Source: Streptomonospora litoralis
Lineage (GTDB): Bacteria > Actinomycetota > Actinomycetes > Streptosporangiales > Streptosporangiaceae
Reading direction: 5' to 3'
DNA: 64,000 bases
NCBI RefSeq assembly: GCF_004323735.1
Contig: NZ_CP036455.1
Span: 925,101-989,100 of the forward strand
In this document: one piece after another, positions 27,344 to 35,443 of the stretch
Layout: each line of letters opens with the position of its first letter
How positions within the stretch are numbered: position 1 is the first letter of the stretch
The notes under the pieces: generated by a model
Told to the model about the DNA's origin: nothing
Databases searched by the model: none
What the model saw: the letters and a program-made list of their open reading frames with translations, nothing else
Program-made: the position numbers and the translations under genes

Positions 27344-27372
27344 TTGGTGTGAGCGCCGGGGAACGGTAGTCT
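27344..27372 (+). promoter_or_regulatory. promoter of initiator tRNA copy 1
   Basis: TTGGTG (27344-27349) and TAGTCT (27367-27372) are separated by 17 bases and lie 13 bases ahead of the tRNA. The identical pair recurs with the same spacing in front of the second tRNA copy, which supports the call. Confidence 0.7.
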
Positions 27373-27385
27373 GAAGACACACCGA

Positions 27386-27459
27386 CGCGGGGTGGAGCAG
27401 TTCGGTAGCTCGCTGGGCTCATAACCCAGAGGTCGCAGGTTCAAATCCTGTCCCCGCTA
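27386..27459 (+). tRNA. initiator tRNA-Met (CAT), copy 1
   Basis: A 74-base cloverleaf starting CGCGGGGTGG and ending CCCCGCTA. The anticodon loop CTCATAA reads AUG. Three consecutive G:C pairs (GGG/CCC) flank the anticodon loop and base 1 (C) cannot pair with base 72 (T); both are hallmarks of initiator tRNA. CCA is not encoded. The T-loop is GGTTCAAATCC. Promoter and terminator are present, so it is a complete single-gene unit. The second copy at 28463 is identical. Confidence 0.95.
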
Positions 27460-27464
27460 CGAGC

Positions 27465-27500
27465 AAAGGCCCGGTCCCGGTTTTCCGGGGCCGGGCCTTT
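27465..27500 (+). terminator. terminator of tRNA copy 1
   Basis: AAAGGCCCGG and CCGGGCCTTT form the outer stem, with an inner CCGG/CCGG pair and a TTTT loop. A short T-run is part of the stem end. It is repeated with small changes after copy 2. Confidence 0.8.
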
Positions 27501-27808
27501 CTGCGCTAAGCCCTGTTTAAGAAGTGCTGGATCGGCCCGGCTCCCATGGGCGGCCGGGCCGTGCCACTCGGGTTCGCTGTGCGGTCTTGCTGGTCTGCCA
27601 GGGTGCGGGTGGTCTTGCCGGGAAAGCGGCGGCGAGGACGGCGGTGGGCTAGGCCTGCGGTCGACGGGTCGGGGACTCGCCGGTGGCGGCGGCCGGCGGA
27701 GGGCGGCGTTCGGCTGCCGCGGGCCGCTCGGCGCATCTATTGCGAGGTTTTCACCGGATTCCGGCCGTTGGCTGGTCGAAACCCTGCAATAGGTGGCACC
27801 GGTCCCAT

Positions 27809-27864
27809 CGAGTCTGTCTGTGGGGCTGGATTCGGCGCCGAATCCAGCCCCACAGACAGACTCG
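27809..27864. repeat. perfect 56-bp palindrome (copy A)
   Basis: Two 28-base arms, no spacer, centred on GGCGCC: CGAGTCTGTCTGTGGGG then CTGGATTCGGC, mirrored exactly. A second copy at 35317-35372 differs at two positions in each arm, both compensated. It is followed closely by GCGCGGCTTG in both copies. Confidence 0.9.
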
Positions 27865-27883
27865 GCGCGGCTTGTTCCGATAC

Positions 27884-27934
27884 CGTGAACTTATGGCCGC
27901 GGAATGCGCATTCCCGTGGGCATGAATTCACGAT
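27884..27934. repeat. hairpin of the 53-nt family, diverged copy
   Basis: CGTGAACTTATGGCCGC on the left and a partly matching CATGAATTCACG on the right, with an inner GGAATG/CATTCC pairing. It occupies the same place, just after the 56-bp palindrome, as the cleaner copy at 35391-35443. Confidence 0.6.
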
Positions 27935-28420
27935 AGACGCCGGATGAACCGGCATATCAGACATACCGGCGCCCGGTCGCCGTCGCACGCGCCACCGCCC
28001 GCGAACAGGGCCGCCCGCCGCCCCGTCGGCTGCGCCACCGGCGGGCACCCGGCTCGATGACCGCGGGCTGGGCCATCCGCCGCCGTCGCCGCCGCTGTTC
28101 CCCGTCAGACCGCCTGCCACCCGGCAGACCGACAAGGCCTCGACAAGGCCGCACAGCCAACCCGAGCCGCCCCGCCGAGCCCCCAACCGGCGAGCACCCG
28201 ACCCGGCAACCGCAGGCGCAGCCCATCGCCGGCGTCGCACTGCTTTCCGGTGAAGACCGCCCGACACCCGGCAGGCCAGCAAGGCCGTACAGCAGACCGG
28301 CGTTCTTAAACAGGGCTTAGTTAGGGGCGACGCCCCTGCCAGCGCGGTAGCTGCCCGTCGGCATGGCCCGTCGGCTTTCTGCGTGTGGGTGCCGTCACAG
28401 CGGCGGAGCAGAGTATCGAT

Positions 28421-28449
28421 TTGGTGTGAGCGCCGAGGAACGGTAGTCT
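28421..28449 (+). promoter_or_regulatory. promoter of initiator tRNA copy 2
   Basis: TTGGTG (28421-28426), 17 bases, TAGTCT (28444-28449): the same elements and spacing as copy 1. Only two of roughly 45 upstream bases differ. Confidence 0.7.
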
Positions 28450-28462
28450 GAAGACACACCAA

Positions 28463-28536
28463 CGCGGGGTGGAGCAGTTCGGTAGCTCGCTGGGCTCATA
28501 ACCCAGAGGTCGCAGGTTCAAATCCTGTCCCCGCTA
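28463..28536 (+). tRNA. initiator tRNA-Met (CAT), copy 2
   Basis: Identical in all 74 bases to the copy at 27386-27459, including the C1/T72 mismatch and the GGG/CCC anticodon stem of initiator tRNA. Flanking promoter and terminator are also duplicated, so a unit of about 170 bp was copied as a whole. The repeat element lies between the two units. Confidence 0.95.
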
Positions 28537-28542
28537 CGAGCG

Positions 28543-28577
28543 AAGGCCCGGTCCCGGATTTCCGGGGCCGGGCCTTT
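28543..28577 (+). terminator. terminator of tRNA copy 2
   Basis: AAGGCCCGG pairs with CCGGGCCTT around CCGGATTTCCGG, ending in TTT. It differs from the copy 1 terminator by isolated substitutions only. Confidence 0.8.
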
Positions 28578-28720
28578 CTGTGTGTTCGGCGCGTGGGAGT
28601 GGATACCGCTGTGCGGACACCTCTCGCACATAATCCGGACTGCGCGGGCACACTCGCCACGGGCGACGCCACGCCTTGCCGAGTCGCCGCCCGTTGCGAC
28701 TGCGTTCGTGGACTACGGGC

Positions 28721-29248
28721 TTAGGCGCCCCTGAAGCCGTCGCAGGCGATGAAGGCGCCCTCCCCGGTGGTCCACACGACGGTGAACGCGCCCGCGGCGA
28801 GAGAGGCTCCGGAGAAGTCCGCGGGGTAGCTCAGTTCGATCCACTCGCCGCCCGACAGCGTCGCCTCGGCCTGGTGCGTCTTTCCGCCGGGGGTGGTGAC
28901 CGTGATGTCCACGGGCACATCGGTGCCTTCGGAGCCCTCGGTGTTGCGCAGCTTCAGGGGGGCGCCCTGGGAGACCTCCGTGCGCGGGGCCGAGGTCTCC
29001 CACGCGCCCTGGGCGTCGGCGTGGATCCGCGGGTCGCAGGCCAGCGACTCGGTGTCGAAGCGGAGCTCGGCCAGCGCGGAGGGGTCGGCTGCCGGCGCGG
29101 AGGCGTCGGCGGTGGGGGCGATCCGCGCCTCCAGCTCCTCCATCGACGGGCCGGAGCCCTGGGCCCCGCAGCCCGTCAGGGCGAGCGAGGCCGCCAGCGC
29201 GGCGGGGAGCAGGAGGCGGGGGAGGGGGTGCGTGAGCTGTTGCGACAC
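28721..29248 (-). CDS. putative secreted lipoprotein, function unknown
   Basis: 175 residues from GTG 29248 (VSQQLTHPLPRLLLPAALA). The signal peptide ends in LALTGC, a lipobox with Cys about 28. A helical linker rich in Ala/Asp/Pro follows, then a small beta-rich domain (LKLRNTEGSEG, DVPVDITVTTPGG, WIELSYPADFSGASLAAGAF, VVWTTGEGAFIACDGF), reminiscent of immunoglobulin-like fold proteins. Two Cys residues (in LACDP and IACDG) may pair. No family recognised. It lies downstream of hisN on the same strand, 68 bases away. Confidence 0.7.
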   Translation of the reverse strand: MSQQLTHPLPRLLLPAALAASLALTGCGAQGSGPSMEELEARIAPTADASAPAADPSALAELRFDTESLACDPRIHADAQGAWETSAPRTEVSQGAPLKLRNTEGSEGTDVPVDITVTTPGGKTHQAEATLSGGEWIELSYPADFSGASLAAGAFTVVWTTGEGAFIACDGFRGA

Positions 29249-29316
29249 GAGCCGCAGACTACTATGCCCCGACACTGGCACTGCGCGTGTCTCGTGCGGA
29301 GCGGGTGCGTACGCGC

Positions 29317-30141
29317 TCAGGTCAGCCGCAGCGGCGCCGGGCCGCCGCCCGGGGTGGGGCCGCCGTTCAGCCAGGTGAGGACGTCGTCGTGCAGGACGTC
29401 GTTGGTGCACACCAGGGCGCCGCCGTCGGTGAAGTCCTGGCCGCGCAGGTCCGTGGCCCGGCCCCCCGCCTCCTCCAGGATCACCGGCAGCGGGGCGGCG
29501 TCCCACAGCGACAGTTCGGGTTCGGCGGAGATGTCCACCGACCCCTCGGCGACCATCACGTGCGACCAGAAGTCGCCGTAGGCACGGGTGCGCCACACGG
29601 AGCGGGTCAGGCCCAGGAAACTGTCCAGGCGCTGCTGCTCCTCCCACTCCGACAGTTCGGAGAAGGACAGCGACGCGTCCTCCAGCGCGGACACCCCCGA
29701 AACGGTGCACCGCGTCGCCTTCGTCAGGCTCCGCCCGGTCCACGTGCCGCCGCCGCGCGAAGCCCACCAGCGCCGGGTCAGCGCAGGCGCGGAGACCACG
29801 CCGACCACCGGGCGGTCGCCTTCGAGCAGGGCGATCAGCGTAGCCCACACGGGTACGCCGCGCACATAGTTCTTGGTGCCGTCGATGGGGTCGAGGACCC
29901 ACACGCGATGACTGACACCGGTCCGGCCGTACTCCTCACCCACCACGGCGTCGCGCGGCCGGGCACGCGAGAGCACCCCGCGCAGGGTCTCCTCGACGGA
30001 GCGGTCGGCCTCGGTGACGGGAGTCAGGTCCGGTTTGGTGTCGACCTTCAGGTCGAGCGCACGGAAGTGCTTGAGGGAGATGTCGTCGGCCGCGTCCGCG
30101 AGGACGTGGGCGAGACGCAGATCATCGTCAAAGGACGCCAT
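29317..30141 (-). CDS. hisN: histidinol-phosphatase, inositol monophosphatase family (HisN)
   Basis: 274 residues. Metal motifs are in order: TPVTEADRSVEE (about 41-52), VVGEEYG (Glu ligand), WVLDPIDGTKNYVRG (the WxxDPIDGTxxF signature) and LSLWDAAPLPVILEEAGGRATD. The TKNY variant and GVPVWAT text fit actinobacterial HisN, which dephosphorylates histidinol phosphate in histidine synthesis; inositol or nucleotide phosphatase activity is possible. In many actinomycetes it directly follows aroA and rsgA. Here about 1.9 kb with a TetR gene, a small membrane gene and a TnpB remnant separate them. Confidence 0.88.
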   Translation of the reverse strand: MASFDDDLRLAHVLADAADDISLKHFRALDLKVDTKPDLTPVTEADRSVEETLRGVLSRARPRDAVVGEEYGRTGVSHRVWVLDPIDGTKNYVRGVPVWATLIALLEGDRPVVGVVSAPALTRRWWASRGGGTWTGRSLTKATRCTVSGVSALEDASLSFSELSEWEEQQRLDSFLGLTRSVWRTRAYGDFWSHVMVAEGSVDISAEPELSLWDAAPLPVILEEAGGRATDLRGQDFTDGGALVCTNDVLHDDVLTWLNGGPTPGGGPAPLRLT

Positions 30142-30235
30142 GGCGGCTTACGCTACCCTCCCGGGGCCCGGTGCGAGCGAGCGGCGCCCCTGCGGGGTCG
30201 GAGATACGGCGGGCTCTGCGTGACAGTATGGCCGC

Positions 30236-30841
30236 ATGTCCGACGCGAACGAGCAGCAGGTCCCCCGCGGACCGGCTGCGGGCACCCGGGGGCGGCTGCT
30301 CGACGCCGCCTACGTCGAGGTCGTGGGCGGCCGGTGGGGGCGCATGCGCATGGCCGACATCGCGGCGACCGCCGGGGTCTCGCGCCAGACCCTCTACAAC
30401 GAGTTCGGCAGCAAAGAGGGCCTGCTCCAGGCGGTCGTGGTCCGCGAGGGCGGCCGGTTCCTCGACGGGGTGATGGACATCCTCACCGACACCGCCGGCG
30501 AGCCGGCCCACGCGGTGGCGGAGGCGGCGCGGTGGACCCTGGCGGCATCGGCCGACGATCCGCTGCTCAGCGCGATCATCACCGGCGACACCGAACTGCT
30601 TCCGGTGCTGACCACGCGGGCCGAGCCGCTGTACGTCGAGTTGGGGGCGCGGATGACCGGCTACCTGCGTGGGAGCCTGCCCGACATCGGCGCGGACCGG
30701 GCAGCAGCCGTGGCCGAGGTGGCGCTGCGGCTGACCCTGTCGTATGTGCTGCTGCCGACCGACCCGCACCAGGCGGCCGAGCGCGTGGAACTGGCGGTGC
30801 ACAGCATGATCGGCGCGGTGCGGGGGCCTGCGCGCCGGTGA
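30236..30841 (+). CDS. TetR-family transcriptional regulator
   Basis: 201 residues. Helix-turn-helix at about 18-65: RGRLLDAAYVEV, then MRMADIAATAGVSRQTLYNE, FGSKEGLLQAVVV. The C-terminal ligand/dimer domain is not diagnostic. It is divergent from hisN with a 94-base gap, so it may act on its own or the hisN promoter. CAGTAT ends about six bases before the ATG, compatible with a near-leaderless transcript. Ligand unknown. Confidence 0.88.
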   Translation: MSDANEQQVPRGPAAGTRGRLLDAAYVEVVGGRWGRMRMADIAATAGVSRQTLYNEFGSKEGLLQAVVVREGGRFLDGVMDILTDTAGEPAHAVAEAARWTLAASADDPLLSAIITGDTELLPVLTTRAEPLYVELGARMTGYLRGSLPDIGADRAAAVAEVALRLTLSYVLLPTDPHQAAERVELAVHSMIGAVRGPARR

Positions 30842-30863
30842 CCCCCGCAGCCGCCCGCGTGGC

Positions 30864-31190
30864 TCAGAGGATCGTCACGACGCCCGCCACCAGCAGCAGG
30901 ACGCTGGCGCCCAGCAGCACGAAGCCGACGTACTGCATCGGGACGAAGAACAGCGTGTGCTGGTTGCGGTAGAGCACCGGCTGGCCCGTCTGCGGGTGGT
31001 ATCCGGGGCGCGGGGCGTTCAGCCGCTGCCCGAGCAGGAAGACGGACACTCCGGCGAGTACGAGCGCTGCGGCGATACCGAAGGGGACGAACTCGCTCCC
31101 GAGCAGCGCCTCGATGCCGAGGCCGGCGGGCAGGCAGAACAGGACGGTTATCAGCAGGGCGAGAATGCCCCAACCGCGCCAGATGATCAT
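30864..31190 (-). CDS. small three-helix membrane protein
   Basis: 108 residues. Hydrophobic helices at about 7-27 (GILALLITVLFCLPAGLGI), 36-55 and 82-107 (VGFVLLGASVLLLVAGVVTIL), with a soluble loop RLNAPRPGYHPQTGQPVLYRNQHTLFFVP split over several turns. The last motif (NQHTLFFVPMQY) looks like a conserved signature of a small actinobacterial membrane family, but I cannot name a function. It converges on the TetR gene. Confidence 0.7.
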   Translation of the reverse strand: MIIWRGWGILALLITVLFCLPAGLGIEALLGSEFVPFGIAAALVLAGVSVFLLGQRLNAPRPGYHPQTGQPVLYRNQHTLFFVPMQYVGFVLLGASVLLLVAGVVTIL

Positions 31191-31324
31191 GATCGGTTTC
31201 CAATTGGTCGTTTTCCGAGAACGGGCGGCTCATGAATATACAGGCGGTTTCGGTCTGGTCGAGCCACTGAGCGTGGCTTGTCCGGAACCGGCCGCGCCGC
31301 GGCCGTTCAGCCGATTCTAGCGAG

Positions 31325-31931
31325 GAGCCGCCTGAGGGGTTCATCGGTGTGGATCTGGGCATCGCCAACATCGCCACCACTTCCGCCGGTTACCGGGCGG
31401 CCGGGCGGGGCCTGAACCGCCACCGCAAGCGCCAGGCCGCCCTGCGGGCCAAACTCCAGGCCAAGAAGACCGAATCAGCAAAGCGCCGGTTGAAGAAGCG
31501 CAACCGGCGCGAGCGGCGCGACGTTGCGAACACCAACCACGTCATCGCCAAGCAGATCGTGACCGAGGCTGAACGCGCCTCGGCCGGTATCGCCCTGGAA
31601 GACCTGACGGGGATCCGGCAGAGGGTACGGCTTTGCCGGCCCCAACGGGTCGCGCTGCATTCCTGGGCCTTCGCCCGGCTCGCCGCCTTCATCGCCTACA
31701 AGGCCAAGCGGGCCGGGGTGCCGCTGGTCTCGGTGGATCCGGCCTACACCAGCCGGGAATGCGCCGAATGCCATCACATCGATACGAGGAACCGCCTGGA
31801 TCGGGCCCGGTTCGTGTGCCGGTCGTGGGGTCGTTGCCCACGCCGACCGCAATGCTTCCCGCACCATCGCCCGCCGGGGCGAGGCTGCGTGGAATGCGGG
31901 GCGTGCGTCACGCGTCCCTGCCGCCCCGTAG
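31325..31931 (+). pseudogene. TnpB (IS200/IS605-type) remnant, truncated and frameshifted
   Basis: The readable part starts with EGFIGVDLGIANIATTS, the first RuvC motif (catalytic Asp), so the N-terminal half of about 190 residues is gone. A basic helix and IALEDLTGIR (catalytic Glu) follow, then the zinc finger CAECHHID...FVCRSWG, in which the last Cys codon is lost. At about 31829 the homologous text jumps frame: VVAHADRNASRTIARRGEAA, with the last RuvC Asp, continues in the +1-shifted frame to TAG 31929-31931. Two missing bases would explain it. No TnpA or element ends were found. Dead relative of Cas12-like nucleases. Confidence 0.85.
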
Positions 31932-32019
31932 CGGGGGTGTCTGGTCGGAGGAGCCCACCCGCCGGCCAGGCGGGCCGCTACCTCCAAGCCCGGCCTTCAG
32001 GGCTCCTTCAGGGCCCGGG

Positions 32020-33012
32020 TCAAGTTGACTGCCGCTCGTCTTCGCGGCTGCCCAGCAGCCTGCGCAGCGACGCCACCCGCTCGGCGTCCAAGCGGCCTTC
32101 CGCCCTCCCGGCGTCCAGGGCGCAGCCCGGTGCGTCCTCGGTGTGCGTGCAGCCGGGCGGGCAGTCGGCCACGGCCTCGTCCAGATCGGGAAATCCCGCC
32201 ACCACGTCGTCGGCGCTGACGTGGGCCAGTCCGAAACTGCGTAGTCCCGGTGTGTCGATGATCCAGCCGTCCTCGAACGGCAGCGCCACCGCCGAGGTCG
32301 AAGTGTGCCGACCGCGCCCGGTGACCGGGTTGACGTCGCCGACCGAACGATCGGCGTCGGGAACGAGCAGGTTCACCAGGGTCGATTTGCCCACGCCGGA
32401 GTAGCCCACGAGGACGCTGCAACGCTCCGCCAGCCGCTCGCGCAGCCCGCCGAGGTCTCCGGTGCGGCTGGTGACGACGTACGGCAGGTCCAGCCCCGCG
32501 TAGGTGCGCAGCAATTCGCCCGGGTCGGCGAGATCGGCCTTGGTCAGACACAGCAGCGGGTCCAGCCCGGCGTCGAAGGCGGCGACCAGGCACCGGTCGA
32601 TGAAGCGGGGCCGGGGTTCGGGATCGGCCAGGGAGCAGACGATGGCGAGCTGGTCGGCGTTGGCGACGATGACCCGCTCCACCGGGTCGGTGTCGTCGGC
32701 TGTGCGGCGCAGCACCGAGTCGCGCTCCTCGACGCGCACCACGCGCGCCAGGGTGTCGGGGCGGCCGGAGAGGTCGCCCACGAGCGCGACGCGGTCGCCG
32801 ACGACGATGCTGCCGCGTCCCAGTTCGCGGGCTTTCATGGCTACGACCGCGCGGCCCTCGACCAGGCAGCGGTAGCGCCCGCGGTCCACGGCGGTGACGA
32901 AGCCCTCGCGGGCGTCCTCGTGCTTGGGGCGGATGCGGGTGCGCGGGCGCGAACCGCCGCGCGCGCGGACGCGGACGTCGTCCTCGTCCAGGTGGCGCCG
33001 CCCGCCCTTCAT
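32020..33012 (-). CDS. rsgA: ribosome small-subunit-dependent GTPase A
   Basis: 330 residues. An N-terminal OB fold (about 40-115) follows a basic head that starts with [20 protein letters not shown]. The circularly permuted GTPase domain has LCLTKADL (G4), VTSRTG (G5-like), [15 protein letters not shown] (G1/P-loop), and [10 protein letters not shown] (G3). The C-terminal zinc site is [14 protein letters not shown]. Its ATG overlaps the aroA stop (ATGA). It checks late 30S assembly. The gene ends close to the TnpB remnant. Confidence 0.95.
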   Translation of the reverse strand: MKGGRRHLDEDDVRVRARGGSRPRTRIRPKHEDAREGFVTAVDRGRYRCLVEGRAVVAMKARELGRGSIVVGDRVALVGDLSGRPDTLARVVRVEERDSVLRRTADDTDPVERVIVANADQLAIVCSLADPEPRPRFIDRCLVAAFDAGLDPLLCLTKADLADPGELLRTYAGLDLPYVVTSRTGDLGGLRERLAERCSVLVGYSGVGKSTLVNLLVPDADRSVGDVNPVTGRGRHTSTSAVALPFEDGWIIDTPGLRSFGLAHVSADDVVAGFPDLDEAVADCPPGCTHTEDAPGCALDAGRAEGRLDAERVASLRRLLGSREDERQST

Positions 33013-34283
33013 CGCGTCACCTCGGCCCACAGGTCGCGGAATCCGGGCAGCGTCTTGGCCGTCGTGGCGATGTTCTCCACCTCCACTCCGTCGACCGCGA
33101 GGCCGATCACCGCGCCCGAGGTGGCCATGCGGTGGTCGTCGTAGCTGTGGAACACACCCCCGTGCAGCGGCCGCGGCCGGATCACCAGGCCGTCGGGCAG
33201 CTCCTCGGCGTCGCCGCCGAGCGCGTTGATCTCCCGGACCAGCGCCGCGATCCGGTCGGTCTCGTGGCGCCGCAGGTGGGCGATGCCGGTCAGCCGCGAC
33301 GGGGTCTCGGCGAGCGCGGCGACGGCGGCGACGGTCGGGGTCAGCTCGCCGACCTCGCGCAGGTCGGCGGTGATGCCGCGCACCTCGCCGGTGCCGTGCA
33401 GCGTCAAGCCGTCGTCTCCGGCGGTGAACTCGCCGCCCATGTCGGCGAACAGCCGGCGCAGCGCGCCGCCCGGCTGGGCGGTGTGCTCCGGCCATCCCAC
33501 GACGGTCACCCGTCCGCCGGTGACCAGAGCGGCGGCCAAGAAGGGCGCGGCGTTGGAGAGGTCGGGTTCCACCACGACCTCCCCGGCCTTGACGGGACTC
33601 GGCGCGACGCGCCAGGTGTCAGGGGTCGAGGCGTCGACCGAGACGCCGGCCGCCCGCAGCATCTCGACGGTCATGTCCAGATGCGGCTGGGACGGCACCG
33701 GAGGGCCTTCGTGGCGGATCTCGACGCCGGCATCGAACCGGGCGCCGCTGAGCAGCAGTGCGGAGACGAACTGGGAAGAGCCCGAGGCGTCCAGCCGGAC
33801 CGCGCCGCCGGCCAGGGCCCCGCTCCCGCGGATGGTCAGCGGCAGCGCGCCGCGACCGCCGTCGTCGATGTCGGCGCCGAGCGTTCGCAGTGCCTCCAGC
33901 AGCGGACCGACGGGGCGCTCGCGCGCCCGCGGATCGCCGTCGAAGGCGACGTCGCCGTCGGCGAGCGCCGCCAGCGGCGGCAGGAATCGCATCACCGTTC
34001 CGGCGTTGCCGACGTCCACCCGCGCGGGCCCCCGCGGGTGAGCGGGCGCGACCTTCCAGTCGGCGCCGGACTCGGCCACGCCGATGCCCAGCGAGCGCAG
34101 CGCGGCGGCCATGAGGTCGGTGTCGCGACTGCGCAGCGGACGGCGCACCGCACTGGGCGTTTCCGAAAGGGCCGCCAGCATAAGCGCGCGATTGGTCATG
34201 GATTTCGAACCCGGCAGCGTGACCGTGGCGTCCACGGGAGTGCGGGCGGTGGGTGCGGGCCAATGCGGCGCGGATTCGGGCAT
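33009..34283 (-). CDS. aroA: 3-phosphoshikimate 1-carboxyvinyltransferase (EPSP synthase)
   Basis: 424 residues with GGAGAC before ATG 34283. [17 protein letters not shown] holds the substrate Lys/Ser site, [18 protein letters not shown] is the LxxGNAGTxxR signature, [13 protein letters not shown] and [15 protein letters not shown] follow, and [15 protein letters not shown] with [12 protein letters not shown] close the active site. It joins PEP to shikimate-3-phosphate in chorismate synthesis. The NAGT-R-P segment reads [11 protein letters not shown], the ordinary class. First gene of an overlapping aroA-rsgA unit. Confidence 0.96.
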   Translation of the reverse strand: MPESAPHWPAPTARTPVDATVTLPGSKSMTNRALMLAALSETPSAVRRPLRSRDTDLMAAALRSLGIGVAESGADWKVAPAHPRGPARVDVGNAGTVMRFLPPLAALADGDVAFDGDPRARERPVGPLLEALRTLGADIDDGGRGALPLTIRGSGALAGGAVRLDASGSSQFVSALLLSGARFDAGVEIRHEGPPVPSQPHLDMTVEMLRAAGVSVDASTPDTWRVAPSPVKAGEVVVEPDLSNAAPFLAAALVTGGRVTVVGWPEHTAQPGGALRRLFADMGGEFTAGDDGLTLHGTGEVRGITADLREVGELTPTVAAVAALAETPSRLTGIAHLRRHETDRIAALVREINALGGDAEELPDGLVIRPRPLHGGVFHSYDDHRMATSGAVIGLAVDGVEVENIATTAKTLPGFRDLWAEVTR

Positions 34284-34405
34284 GTCTCCAAGGCTAACCG
34301 GCGCGGAGGGAACCCGCCGCTGCGCGCGGCCGCCTCCTCGGGCAGGCTGGACACGGGTAGCGGGGTCGGCGCCCCGCGGAATCTCGCCGATCGGAGGAGG
34401 GGCAC

Positions 34406-34888
34406 ATGGCCGACAAGCACCACCACTACGAGGTCAGGGTCACCTGGACCGGCAACACCGGATCCGGTACCGCCGGCTACCGCGCGTTCGAGCGTGCGCA
34501 CGACGTCGAGGCCGCGGGCCGACCGGTGCTCAAGGGATCGGCCGACGCCGCGTTCCGCGGCGACCCCGCCCGCTGGAATCCCGAGGACCAGCTGGTGAGC
34601 GCGCTGAGCGAGTGCCACATGCTGTCGTATCTGTCGCTTGCGCCCTCGGCCGGGGTGAACGTCGTCGCCTACACCGACACCGCCACCGGCACCATGACCA
34701 CGCACCGCGACGCCTCCGGCGAGTTCGACGAGGTCGTGCTGCACCCGGTGGTGACCGTCGCAGAGCAGGGCATGGCCGAGACCGCCCGGCGGCTGCACGA
34801 GAAGGCGCACGAGGTGTGCTTCATCGCCCGCTCGGTGAACTTCCCGGTACGCAACGAGCCGGAGATCCGCGTCGCCGAGAGCGAGTGA
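34406..34888 (+). CDS. OsmC-family peroxiredoxin-like protein
   Basis: 160 residues with GGAGGAGG before the [23 protein letters not shown] carries the first catalytic Cys of the OsmC/Ohr fold, and [22 protein letters not shown] carries the second, so both redox cysteines are present. The text after the second Cys ([10 protein letters not shown]) fits the OsmC-like rather than Ohr branch. Role: thiol-dependent reduction of hydroperoxides. Divergent from aroA. A repeat element starts just after its stop codon. Confidence 0.9.
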   Translation: MADKHHHYEVRVTWTGNTGSGTAGYRAFERAHDVEAAGRPVLKGSADAAFRGDPARWNPEDQLVSALSECHMLSYLSLAPSAGVNVVAYTDTATGTMTTHRDASGEFDEVVLHPVVTVAEQGMAETARRLHEKAHEVCFIARSVNFPVRNEPEIRVAESE

Positions 34889-35316
34889 ATAGGTGGAATG
34901 GGGCGTCTGGGGCGGGGCCGGTCCGTTGGGCGATCTTGCTGGTCTGCCGGGTGTCGGGTGGTCTTCATGGGGGAGCGGCGGCGGGGGCGGCGGCGGGGGC
35001 GGCGGTGGGTTGCGCCTGCGGTTGTCGGGTCGGGCGCTCGCCGGTGGCGGCGGTTGGCGGCCGGCGGGGCGGCGGGTCGGGTCTGCTGTGCGGCCTTGTT
35101 GGTCTGCCGGGTGTCGGGCCGCCTGCACGGAAAAGCGGCGGCGAGGGCGGCGGAGGGCCGGGCCCGCGGTCGCCGGGTCGGGTGCTGGCCGGTGGCGCGC
35201 CCGGCGGCGGGCGGCGTTGGGCCGCCGCGGGCCGGTCGGCGCATCCAACGCGCGGTTTTCACCGGATTCCGGCCGCTGTCTGGTTACAACCCTGCGTTGG
35301 GCGGCACCGGTGCCAT

Positions 35317-35372
35317 CGAGTCTGTCTGCAGGGCTGGATTCGGCGCCGAATCCAGCCCTGCAGACAGACTCG
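35317..35372. repeat. perfect 56-bp palindrome (copy B)
   Basis: Same 28-base arms as 27809-27864 except that TGTGGGG is TGCAGGG in the left arm and CCCCACA is CCCTGCA in the right arm. Both substitutions are matched on the opposite arm, so the palindrome stays perfect. Confidence 0.9.
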
Positions 35373-35390
35373 GCGCGGCTTGGCCCGTCT

Positions 35391-35443
35391 ATCGTGAACT
35401 TATGGTCGCAGGAAGGCGTATTCTGCGGCCATAAGTTCGCGAT
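35391..35443. repeat. 53-nt hairpin (copy in element 4)
   Basis: ATCGTGAACTTATGGTCGCAG pairs (21 bases, counting two G-T wobbles) with CTGCGGCCATAAGTTCGCGAT across an 11-base loop. Its reverse complement is identical in all 53 bases to the copy at 47195-47247. Confidence 0.85.

Larger units (their letters stand above)
27507..28319. repeat. large non-coding repeat element, copy 3 (813 bp, between two tRNA units)
   Basis: The left end is TAAGCCCTGTTTAAGAAGTG; the right end read inward is TAAGCCCTGTTTAAGAACGC. The first 17 bases are therefore an exact inverted repeat and the best-preserved ends of the family. Arm units run forward near 27572-27700 and reversed near 28110-28310. This copy lacks the 430-bp core but holds the 56-bp palindrome (27809-27864) and the 53-nt hairpin variant. 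No gene is inside. It begins six bases after the first tRNA terminator. Confidence 0.8.

Noticed and set aside
24049-27444. 1131-codon minus-strand frame
   Set aside because: Mirror frame of the UPF0182 gene; His/Asp/Gly-rich text without domains.
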